From Isosphaeraceae bacterium (lineage in GTDB: Bacteria > Planctomycetota > Planctomycetia > Isosphaerales > Isosphaeraceae), in NCBI GenBank assembly GCA_021324445.1, contig JAJPJC010000063.1, forward strand, positions 1 through 36,544: a DNA stretch of 36,544 nt, read 5' to 3'. This document shows, one piece after another, positions 26,789 through 33,915 of this stretch (within the stretch, counting starts at the first letter, position 1; every line of letters starts with the position of its first letter). The notes beneath the pieces are model-generated. The model worked only from the letters and a program-made list of their open reading frames with translations. It did not search any database and was not told the origin of the DNA. Position numbers and translations under genes: made by a program.

Positions 26789-27700
26789 TCATTCCGGCGG
26801 CTCGTCGTCCCGACGGGATTCGCGCGACGTGCGCAACGGGCGCCCCTTGGTCAAGTTGGAGGGAATCCCATTGGGATACATCTGCTTGAGCTCGGCGCGA
26901 ATCTCTTCGAGGCGGGTTTCCGGCAGCGGATGGGTGGCCAGGAACTCCGGCGGATGCTGGTCGCCGCTGGCCTTCTTGAGGATCTTCATGACATCGAGCA
27001 TGGCGCTGGGGTCGTAGCCCGCCTCGGCCATGTACTTCAACCCATAGTGATCGGACTCCGATTCATCACCGCGGCTGAACCGGAGCTGGGTCATCTGGTT
27101 GACCATGGCCGCGACGAGCTGGGCCTTGCGTCCCCGGTCATCGTTGCCGCTGGCCCCGACACCGACGGCGACCGTCAGGATCTGGCCGAGCTGTCCCTTG
27201 GCCATCTGCTGGGCGGCATGACGGTTGATGACATGCCCGATCTCGTGACCGAGCACGCCGGCAAGCTGGGCCTCGTTGTCCATCCGGTCGAGCAAGCCCT
27301 CGGTGATGAAGACCTGGCCGCCGGGCAGGGCGAAGGCGTTGATCGTCCTGGGATCGCGCAGGAGATGGAAATGGAAGTTCTCGACGTACGGGCTCTTGCG
27401 CGCCTCGCTGTTCTGGACGAGCCGCCGGCCGACCTCGTCCACCAGGGCGGCGCGGGGATCCTCACGCGGATTGACGTCCCCGCCCATCTGCGCGGCCATC
27501 TGGGGGGCCGCCTGGAGCCCCAGGGCCATCTCCTGATCGACGCTCATCGCCACGTGCTGTTTCTTGCCGGTCACCGGGTTGACCTGGGTCTGGCTCATGT
27601 AGATCACGACGCCCAGCAGCGCGATCACCAGGGCGCCGATCAATCGCCCCAGGGGAAATGGCCGGCCCCCTCCGTAACCCGAGTCATCGCCGTAGGACAT
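26789..27700 (-). CDS. M48-family metallopeptidase, membrane-anchored
   Basis: 303 residues from the ATG at 27700 with GGAGGG upstream; the frame is open further to 27949, but that part is inside the repeat element. An N-terminal membrane span (GRLIGALVIALLGVVIYMS) is followed by the peptidase: LPGGQVFITEGLLDRMDNEAQLAGVLGHEIGHVINRH (HExxH near 152-156), and the third zinc ligand Glu in RGDESESDHYGLKYMAEAGYDP. It ends in a basic tail. Related to BepA/LoiP-like outer-membrane quality-control proteases (name uncertain). It faces the RNA methyltransferase gene divergently. Confidence 0.88.
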   Translation of the reverse strand: MSYGDDSGYGGGRPFPLGRLIGALVIALLGVVIYMSQTQVNPVTGKKQHVAMSVDQEMALGLQAAPQMAAQMGGDVNPREDPRAALVDEVGRRLVQNSEARKSPYVENFHFHLLRDPRTINAFALPGGQVFITEGLLDRMDNEAQLAGVLGHEIGHVINRHAAQQMAKGQLGQILTVAVGVGASGNDDRGRKAQLVAAMVNQMTQLRFSRGDESESDHYGLKYMAEAGYDPSAMLDVMKILKKASGDQHPPEFLATHPLPETRLEEIRAELKQMYPNGIPSNLTKGRPLRTSRESRRDDEPPE

Positions 27701-27804
27701 GGTGGAACCCTCCCGCAGCTCGTGGCGGTCCGGATCGCTGGACTTCCAAGTCGGCCTTGATGGTAAGCAATCGCGGTGCCGTCGGCTACGGGCTTGGTGG
27801 GTTT

Positions 27805-27952
27805 TCTTCGTGGTCTGTGGTGCGTGAAGCGAAGAATGTGGTGCTTTGTCCGAACCGCTGTCAAGTGCCTGCTTCTCCCGGACTCGGCTCCTCAGCCCGC
27901 GACAGCGACGCACCACACACCAGGCCCCACGAAGTAAGCCACGCACCACGAA
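27805..27952. repeat. Inverted-repeat intergenic element, copy 2 (degenerate)
   Basis: Arms of GTGGTCT / GTGGTGC-like heptamers (about 27810-27830, 27838-27844) face CGCACCA / CACACCA / CGCACCACGAA (27909-27952). The 45-bp core 27864-27908 aligns without gaps to 546-590 (about 34 of 45 identical, including the shared CAGCCCGCGxCAGCGA end). Arm heptamers have drifted from those of copy 1 but keep complementarity. Located between two divergent start codons, 104 bp from one and 14 bp from the other. Confidence 0.65.
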
Positions 27953-27965
27953 AGGACCTCTGGCG

Positions 27966-28781
27966 ATGCCTCGGATCCCGATCGAGGACCTGGATGACCC
28001 GCGGCTGGCCGTCTATCGCTCACTCAAGGCCACCAACCAGACGCGGCGGCTGGACCAGTTCGTGGTCGAGGGTGAACGGCTGGTGTCGCGGCTGCTGGAG
28101 AGCCGCTTTCCCGTGGTCTCGGTCCTGATCGCCGATCGGTACGAACCGAAGCTCGCCGCGGACCTCCCCGAGGCGGTGCCGGCCTACGTGGTGCCGCACC
28201 GGTTGATCGACGCGGTCGTGGGGTTCCCGTTTCACCGGGGCGTCCTGGGCTGCGGCCAGCGCCGCCCTTGGCCGTCGCTGGCGGAGCTGGTCGGGGACCG
28301 CGATCGCCGGCTGTTCCTGGTGATCTGTCCCAAGCTCTCCAACCCGGAGAACCTCGGGGCCATCGCGCGGATCGGCGACGTGTTCGGCATCGACGCGATC
28401 CTCGCCGGCCCGGAATGCCCCGACCCGCTCTCGCGACGCGTGCTGCGTGTTTCGATGGGAGCCGTCCTCCGCCTCCCCGTGATCGTTGCGGATCGGCTGG
28501 TCGAGGCGGCCGGCGAATTGACCCAATCCGCGGGCGTCGAGTTGCTGGCCGCCGTCGCCGACCCGATCGCCCAACCCTTCGAGGACGTCCCTCCACCCCG
28601 ACGGCTGGGCCTGGTCCTCGGCGACGAGCACCAAGGCATCGACCCCCGGTGGCTGGGCCTCTGCCGGCGGGCCCTCACCATCCCGATGCGCCCGGGAGCC
28701 AGCTCGCTCAACGTGGCCGTGGCCGCGGGGATCTTGATCTATCACTTCCGCAAGCAAGACGTTCCCGTAGGTCAGGCTTGA
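27966..28781 (+). CDS. SpoU-family (TrmH-like) RNA 2'-O-methyltransferase
   Basis: 271 residues from the ATG at 27966. The N-terminal substrate-recognition part (RLDQFVVEGERLVSRLLES) precedes the SPOUT domain with its three motifs: NPENLGAIAR (from residue 126), LGLVLGDEHQGI, and IPMRPGASSLNVAVAAGILIYHF, which forms the knotted AdoMet site. It probably methylates a ribose in rRNA or tRNA. The last codons, GTAGGTCAGGCTTGA, are the left terminal repeat of the element at 28767-29078, so the final residues and stop are element-derived. The start codon is only 14 bp beyond copy 2 of the other repeat. Confidence 0.88.
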   Translation: MPRIPIEDLDDPRLAVYRSLKATNQTRRLDQFVVEGERLVSRLLESRFPVVSVLIADRYEPKLAADLPEAVPAYVVPHRLIDAVVGFPFHRGVLGCGQRRPWPSLAELVGDRDRRLFLVICPKLSNPENLGAIARIGDVFGIDAILAGPECPDPLSRRVLRVSMGAVLRLPVIVADRLVEAAGELTQSAGVELLAAVADPIAQPFEDVPPPRRLGLVLGDEHQGIDPRWLGLCRRALTIPMRPGASSLNVAVAAGILIYHFRKQDVPVGQA

Positions 28782-29078
28782 GCCTGACAGGAAACCCGAT
28801 CCCGTCAGGCTAAGAGTCTGCTCCCAAAGCCCCGGAGGGGCGGTGGTCCGTAGCCAGGGGCGTCAGCCCCTGGTCGACCGCGGAGCGGCCAGCACCCCCT
28901 CTCTTCCCCAGAGCCCCGCAGGGGCGACAGGGGTGGCTGTCGCCCCTGCGGGGCTCTCCCAAGGGGAGAGGGGCGGCTGTGGCCACAGTCCCAGGGGCTG
29001 CCGCCCCTGGCTCTTGACCACCGCCCCCATTCGGGGGCTCAGAGGGCGTTCGCAACCGACTCGAAAAGCCTGACCTAC
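28767..29078. repeat. 312-bp nested palindromic element with 13-bp terminal inverted repeats
   Basis: Ends GTAGGTCAGGCTT (28767-28779) and AAGCCTGACCTAC (29066-29078) are perfect inverted copies. Inside are nested pairs: AGCCCC/GGGGCT (28828-28833, 29034-29039), GGGGCGGTGGTC/GACCACCGCCCC (28837-28848, 29016-29027), two local hairpins CCAGGGGC...GCCCCTGG (28854-28873 and 28991-29010), and a central perfect 20-bp stem (28911-28930 with 28937-28956, loop gggtgg). A small GTCAGGCT-tg-AGCCTGAC palindrome sits at 28771-28788. No ORF of its own. Both flanking convergent genes stop inside its ends. Confidence 0.8.
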
Positions 29079-29728
29079 ACGGAGAACTCGCCGGAGGAGA
29101 CATCGCGCTCGTCCATCCGCGGCTCCAGCCGTTTCCGGATCAGCTGCATCTTCAGCTCGACGCACCGGACCGTCCGATCCAGCATGCAAGCGATCTCGGC
29201 ATTGGTGAACCCTTCCAGTTTCCAGACGACGATCCGGCGATACTCGTCGGGAAGGCCCTGAAGGAGGCGATCGAGCTCCTCGACGACCACCACGCGCTCT
29301 TCGGGGCTGGGCTGGGCGCGGTCGACGTGATCGAGCATCCAGCGCGGGAAGAGAGTCGGAGTGGTCCCGTTCGGCTCAGCCGCGGGGTTGCGCTCGCGCC
29401 GCACGTCGCGGCGGGCCGCGAGGTGCCGGTTGGCGGTGTTGACGACCTTGCACATCGTGATCCGCACCAGAAGCTTCCAGAGCTCTTCCCGGCTCGCCGG
29501 GGCGGTCTTGCCCCGGAGCTGCCCGGTGCAGAAGCTCACGTACATGCTCTGGAGGATGTCCTGCTCGTCCTCGCGGCGCCGGATGCGGTTATCCAGGTGC
29601 CGGCGGACCAGGGCCTGTAACCGCGACGCGAACCGCTCCCAGATCACCCGGGCCGCCTCCTCGCGCTGGCGATCATCAGGCGACTGGAGATGCTGGATGT
29701 GCAGTGTCAGGGAACCGATCGAACTCAT
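29075..29728 (-). CDS. ECF-type RNA polymerase sigma factor
   Basis: 217 residues with AGGAGGT just upstream of the ATG at 29728. Region 2: ERFASRLQALVRRHLDNRIRRREDEQDILQSMYVSFC. Region 4: LPDEYRRIVVWKLEGFTNAEIACMLDRTVRCVELKMQLIRKRLE, a clear helix-turn-helix. The linker between them (RRDVRRERNPAAEP...FPRWMLDHVD) is longer than in compact ECFs, as is usual for planctomycete types. No anti-sigma factor adjoins. The neighbour on the other side is a PP2C-type phosphatase of the RsbU kind, suggesting partner-switching control (inference). The TAG stop lies within the right end of the palindromic element. Confidence 0.9.
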   Translation of the reverse strand: MSSIGSLTLHIQHLQSPDDRQREEAARVIWERFASRLQALVRRHLDNRIRRREDEQDILQSMYVSFCTGQLRGKTAPASREELWKLLVRITMCKVVNTANRHLAARRDVRRERNPAAEPNGTTPTLFPRWMLDHVDRAQPSPEERVVVVEELDRLLQGLPDEYRRIVVWKLEGFTNAEIACMLDRTVRCVELKMQLIRKRLEPRMDERDVSSGEFSV

Positions 29729-30136
29729 CCCCCACCTCCTGGAGGCCGCGGTGATCGCTCCGGCCAGGGCAAAGCGCGGCGCCTCGATGGGATATCTTGT
29801 CCACAGGACGCTATTCTAATCAACACGCAAGCGGACGCGAGCCAAGAAAATCAATCGAGTGCCGACCGTCGGGGCCCCATTCCACCGCATTTCGAAGCAC
29901 CCCCTGAGTTTGTGGATCGATTGCGTTATGATGGAGCAGGTTCCGTGGTCCTGGGAGTCTCTCCGCCGCGGTGCGTGAACTGTGCGCCGATCGCAGCGCG
30001 CGTGGATGCCCTCGGGCGCGGCCGGTTCTGGTCCGCGCCGGCCCGGATGGCTCGAATCGAACAGGGTGGTGCTTGCTGGACCGTTGGCCCCACAACCGAC
30101 CTCGGCCTCACGGTCAAGAGAGCCCACAAGAACGCC
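29729..30136. other. 408-bp divergent intergenic region
   Basis: Separates the leftward sigma-factor gene from the rightward FHA-GAF-PP2C gene and should hold both promoters. A TATGAT box at 29928-29933 on the plus strand has only a weak -35 (CTGAGT, 17 bp upstream). No gene-like frame: the open frame from 29690 lacks any conserved content before 30137. Confidence 0.4.
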
Positions 30137-31798
30137 ATGTCCACTTCCCAGAACATCGTTCCGACGCTCCAGGTGATCAGCGGGCCGCTGTCCGGCCGGC
30201 TGTTCACGCTCGACCGCGAGGTGACGGTCATCGGCCGCAACCCGGAATGCGACCTGGTCTTGCAACCGAAGTCCGTCTCGCGGAAGCACGCGGCCATCCA
30301 GAGGAGGAATGGGGGGTTCCTGCTCAAGGACATCGGCAGCACGCGCGGCACGTTCGTCAATGGCCAGCGGGTGACGCAGCCGGTCGTCCTCCAGGACGGC
30401 CACACGATCCAGATCGGGGAGGTCTTGCTGAGCTTCAGCAGCCGGGTGGTCCAGATCTCCGACGGGGACGACGAGCAGTCGACCGTCTACGCGGCGATCG
30501 ACGTGGTGGGCTCCAGCGGCAGCCATCTGCCGCTGGTCCGGCCGGAGGCGAAGCTGCGGGCCTTGCAGATGATCAGCCAGGAGCTGGGCGGCTCGCTGGT
30601 CCTCAATGAGCTCCTGGAGCGGATCTTCAACTCGCTGTTCGAGATCTTCCCGCGGGCCGAGCGGGGCTTCGTGCTGGTGAAGGAACCCGGCAGCGAGGAC
30701 CTGGTGCCCGAAGTGATCCGCTCGCGGAGCGGTCCCTTGGGGGAGCTGTCGATCAGCAAGACGGTGCTGAACCGGGTGCTCGAGCAAGGGCAGGCGATCC
30801 TCTCGAAAGACCTCCCCAAGGAATTTCCCGACAGCGAGAGCGTCTCGGACAGCCGGATCCGGTCGCTGATGTGCGCGCCGCTCCTGGACCAGGAGCGGAA
30901 GCCTGTGGGGATCATCCAGATTGACACGCGCGACGGCCGCGGCCGGTTCGAACAGGACGACCTGGACCTTCTGGTGGCCGTGGCCAGTCAGATCGGCATC
31001 GCGGTCCAGAATGCGCGGTTGCACCATGCCCTGCTCCGGCAGCGGGAGATGGAGCAGGAGCTCCAGTTCGCCCGGCAGGTGATGCAGACCCTCCTGCCCG
31101 TGCGGCCGGCGTCGGTTCCCGGTTACGAGTTCTGGGCCTGCTACGAGCCGGCGCGGCATGTCGGCGGCGATTACTACGGGTTTATCCCGATCGGGCCGGC
31201 CGCGGCGGACCGGGACCTGCCCGCCAGGAGGTGGGCCATCGCCGTGGGCGATGTCGTGGGCAAAGGGATGCCGGCGGCCTTGCTGACCGCCAAGCTCTCG
31301 GCCGAGGTCCGCCTGTTCCTCCAGGGCGATCCCGACCCGGCGAAGGTCGTCGGCCAGCTCAACGATCAATTCGACGCGCGGGGCCTGCTCGACCTGTACA
31401 TCACCTTCCTGCTGGTGGTCCTCGATGTGCAGACCCATCGGCTCAGCGTCGTCAACGCCGGACATCCCTACCCGCTGATCCGCCGCCGCGACGGCCGCAT
31501 CGAGGAGATCGGCGAGAGCGTCTCGGGCTTGCCGCTGGCCATCATGAGCGGCCACCAGTACGAAACCGCCGAGACGACCCTGGAGCCCGGCGAGACCATG
31601 ATCCTCTTCAGCGACGGCGTCACCGACGCGATGAACGCCGCGAATCAGCGCTTCGGCGAGGCGCGACTCCGCCAGGCCCTCGGCTCGGCCCCAGGCGCCA
31701 CCGCCGCCGGCGAGGCGATCATCAAGGCGGTGCAGCGCCACGTCGCCGAACAGCCCCAGTTCGATGATATCACCCTGGTCTGCCTGGGGCGGTGTTGA
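30137..31798 (+). CDS. FHA-GAF-PP2C (RsbU/SpoIIE-type) serine phosphatase
   Basis: 553 residues from the ATG at 30137. An FHA domain at about 10-105 (TVIGRNPECDLVLQPKSVSRKHAAIQRRNGGFLLKDIGSTRGTFVNG) binds phosphothreonine peptides. A GAF domain spans about 135-310 (RALQMISQELGGSLVLNELLERIF ... VGIIQIDTRDGRGRFEQDDLDLLVAVASQIGIAVQNA). A PP2C domain spans about 335-553 (ACYEPARHVGGDYYGF, AVGDVVGKGMPAALL, VVNAGHPYPLI, LFSDGVTDAMN, FDDITLVCL) with the metal-binding aspartates in GGDYY, VGDVVGKG, SDG and DDIT. It likely dephosphorylates an anti-sigma antagonist in response to FHA/GAF input. Divergent from the ECF sigma gene. Confidence 0.92.
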   Translation: MSTSQNIVPTLQVISGPLSGRLFTLDREVTVIGRNPECDLVLQPKSVSRKHAAIQRRNGGFLLKDIGSTRGTFVNGQRVTQPVVLQDGHTIQIGEVLLSFSSRVVQISDGDDEQSTVYAAIDVVGSSGSHLPLVRPEAKLRALQMISQELGGSLVLNELLERIFNSLFEIFPRAERGFVLVKEPGSEDLVPEVIRSRSGPLGELSISKTVLNRVLEQGQAILSKDLPKEFPDSESVSDSRIRSLMCAPLLDQERKPVGIIQIDTRDGRGRFEQDDLDLLVAVASQIGIAVQNARLHHALLRQREMEQELQFARQVMQTLLPVRPASVPGYEFWACYEPARHVGGDYYGFIPIGPAAADRDLPARRWAIAVGDVVGKGMPAALLTAKLSAEVRLFLQGDPDPAKVVGQLNDQFDARGLLDLYITFLLVVLDVQTHRLSVVNAGHPYPLIRRRDGRIEEIGESVSGLPLAIMSGHQYETAETTLEPGETMILFSDGVTDAMNAANQRFGEARLRQALGSAPGATAAGEAIIKAVQRHVAEQPQFDDITLVCLGRC

Positions 31799-31862
31799 TT
31801 GAGCGGCGCGGCGAGCCGGGAAGTCATCGCCGTGGCCTCCCTGGGGCTTCTCGGACACGCTC

Positions 31863-33611
31863 TCAGGGAAAGCTCCAGGTCGGCCGCGGTGACGATCGCA
31901 AGGCGCCCGGTTGGTCGCGGGTCGCCTCGGTGGCCTCGGCCAATTCCTCAAACGGGTAGACGCGGAGAAGGTCGACGCCCTGGCGCGGGATGGCGAAAAT
32001 CGGATGGCCGTGCCGTTCCAACCACCAGTCCAGGGGGGCATACACGCCTTTATTGCGCGGAAGGACATGGACAGGATGCGTTGCTTCGCCCAGGTTCGCG
32101 ACCTGCACGCCCGGGGGGAAGATGCCCCAGTCGCGAAGGATGATGATATTTAAAAGGCCGAGTGGGAAGTGCAACTCCACGGGCCCCTGGAGTGACCGCT
32201 GACGCACCCAGGTGAGGAACTCCGGACCCAGGGTCTCGCCGTAGTAGGTCGGCTCGAAGCCGAGCCGCTCGGCTCCCGGTAGGCCGCCCACGGCCAGGTT
32301 GTAATAGGACAGATTGTAGGGGTAGGTTTGGGCAATGCCCAGCAAACATTCGCCGATCGCCAGGGCGGCGACGGCGGGAGCGACGAGGGCACGGCGCCGG
32401 GACGCCAGGCGATCGGCCAGGGAGCCCACTCCCAGACCAGCCAGGACCGAGAGGCTGGCGAGACTGGGCAGGATGAGCCGCTCGACATCGTGGCCCGGGG
32501 CGTTGGGGAGGGCCCGGACGATCATCAGGACCGACCAGCTCAGGGTCCAGATCAACTCGTCGGGGGCGGACCGCGCCCAGGCCAGGGTCGAGCCGATGCC
32601 GAGGAGTCCCAGGGCCACGACCAGGACGGGCGTGGTGACGGCGGTCAGCACCAGCGTGTTGTGCCAGGGCAGTGCAAAGCGATAAACCGTACCGAGATAG
32701 AGGGACGTGACCGGGATCGACTGATCGCGGGTCAGATTCGAGGCGAGGAACCGCTCGACCCCCCAGATCGGTGCCGACCACCAGGGGGGCTGGATGGCGT
32801 AGAGCGTCAGGGTCGCCAGCACAGTGCCCAGGACCAGGGACCGGGTCGCTAGCCGCTCGAGTGGTGGTGCCGGCGCGGGGGCGCGCGGTCGGCCATCGAA
32901 GCGGATAAGGCGCAGCAAGCGGCGGCCCAGGGGGATGCCTTCCTGGATGGCCCACCAAGCCAGTGGAGGAACCACCGCGAACCAGCCGGTGAACTTCGTA
33001 CCGGCGGCGAGCCCCAGCAGGACGCCGAAGGCGGCGATCCACCAGGCGGATCGCAGGCTCTTGAGAAAGGCGATCTGCGCCAGGAGCCACAGACACGTGA
33101 CCGGCAGATCGTAGTGGGCATAATGGGCGTGCGCGAAGGTCCGGGGCAGGAGCACCAGGAGCAAAGCGGCCGTCAGTCCAGCGAGCCGGCCGCGCCGCCC
33201 CGCCAGGAACACGGAAATGCAGCCGGCCGTCGCCGCCGTCAGCGCCATGGGGCCGAAGCGATAGGACGTCAGAGGAGTGACCCAGTCCCGCACCAGCCGC
33301 CAGCCGGCCAGCCCGAGCAGGGCGTAGAACGGCGGGTGCCCGTCGGGTTCCCTGCGGCTGAATTTCCAGTATCGCTCCAGCACGCCCTGCTGGAAGTATT
33401 CGGAGCGCGATGTCCCCGGCGGTGGCTCGACAACCCTGTCGAACCACTGGGCCAGCGTCTTCTCACGGTCAATGGTGAAGCCTTCGTCGAGGACCATCGC
33501 GTAGTCGCCGCTGCTGACCAGCAGGGCGGCGAGTACGGCGGCCGCGAGCAACGAGCCGAGCAGGGCATCAACCGCACACGCAGACCGAAAACGCAGAAGT
33601 CTTCTGTTCAT
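31863..33611 (-). CDS. GT-C (PMT/ArnT-like) membrane glycosyltransferase
   Basis: 582 residues, about ten membrane spans. The first periplasmic loop starts VLDEGFTIDREKTLAQWFDRV with an acidic DE motif at the place used by polyprenyl-phosphate-dependent GT39/GT83-like enzymes, and HPPFYALLGLAGWRLV completes the N-terminal signature. Spans include AGLTAALLLVLLPRTFA, AFGVLLGLAAGTKFTGWFAVVPPLAWW and several in the C-terminal half, followed by a soluble domain (residues about 440-580: LGFEPTYYGETLGPEFLTWV). It would transfer a sugar from a lipid carrier to a protein or lipid; substrate unknown. Convergent with the PP2C gene and divergent from the sulfatase-like gene. Confidence 0.82.
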   Translation of the reverse strand: MNRRLLRFRSACAVDALLGSLLAAAVLAALLVSSGDYAMVLDEGFTIDREKTLAQWFDRVVEPPPGTSRSEYFQQGVLERYWKFSRREPDGHPPFYALLGLAGWRLVRDWVTPLTSYRFGPMALTAATAGCISVFLAGRRGRLAGLTAALLLVLLPRTFAHAHYAHYDLPVTCLWLLAQIAFLKSLRSAWWIAAFGVLLGLAAGTKFTGWFAVVPPLAWWAIQEGIPLGRRLLRLIRFDGRPRAPAPAPPLERLATRSLVLGTVLATLTLYAIQPPWWSAPIWGVERFLASNLTRDQSIPVTSLYLGTVYRFALPWHNTLVLTAVTTPVLVVALGLLGIGSTLAWARSAPDELIWTLSWSVLMIVRALPNAPGHDVERLILPSLASLSVLAGLGVGSLADRLASRRRALVAPAVAALAIGECLLGIAQTYPYNLSYYNLAVGGLPGAERLGFEPTYYGETLGPEFLTWVRQRSLQGPVELHFPLGLLNIIILRDWGIFPPGVQVANLGEATHPVHVLPRNKGVYAPLDWWLERHGHPIFAIPRQGVDLLRVYPFEELAEATEATRDQPGALRSSPRPTWSFP

Positions 33612-33915
33612 AGGGAGAGCAGACGCGCGGCGCCCCGTCCCGTCTCGCCGGGCATCTCGTCAACTGAGGCGGACGAAGGAAAATCACTGGTCCCTCAGCG
33701 ACGCGTTTGGTCGTAAGGAGTAGGCGTCGGACACCTGTCAACTGGACCAGTTTTTTTTGGGCCGCCTTACCCGTCCCCCAGGAAACCGTCAAGGATGACC
33801 GGGCAGCGACCGGACCGATCCCTCCGCGCCGGCGCCCTCGGTTTGGCCTGTGGGGCGTCGAGGCTGGACATCCTGGCCCGGGTGGAGTCACTCTTTGTAG
33901 AATCCCCTGACCCTC
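33612..33915. other. 304-bp divergent intergenic region
   Basis: Lies between the leftward glycosyltransferase start (33611) and the rightward sulfatase-like start. It holds a T8 run at 33752-33759 preceded by a tight AACTGG-a-CCAGTT palindrome (33744 onward). I see no gene and no high-quality promoter. Confidence 0.35.

Noticed and set aside
29816..32068. A 750-codon minus-strand frame opposite the PP2C gene
   Set aside because: Antisense of a gene with three recognisable domains; no domain in the minus frame.
33744..33759. Palindrome plus T8 as a rho-independent terminator
   Set aside because: The arms are separated by one base, so an RNA hairpin cannot form well, and no plus-strand gene ends upstream.
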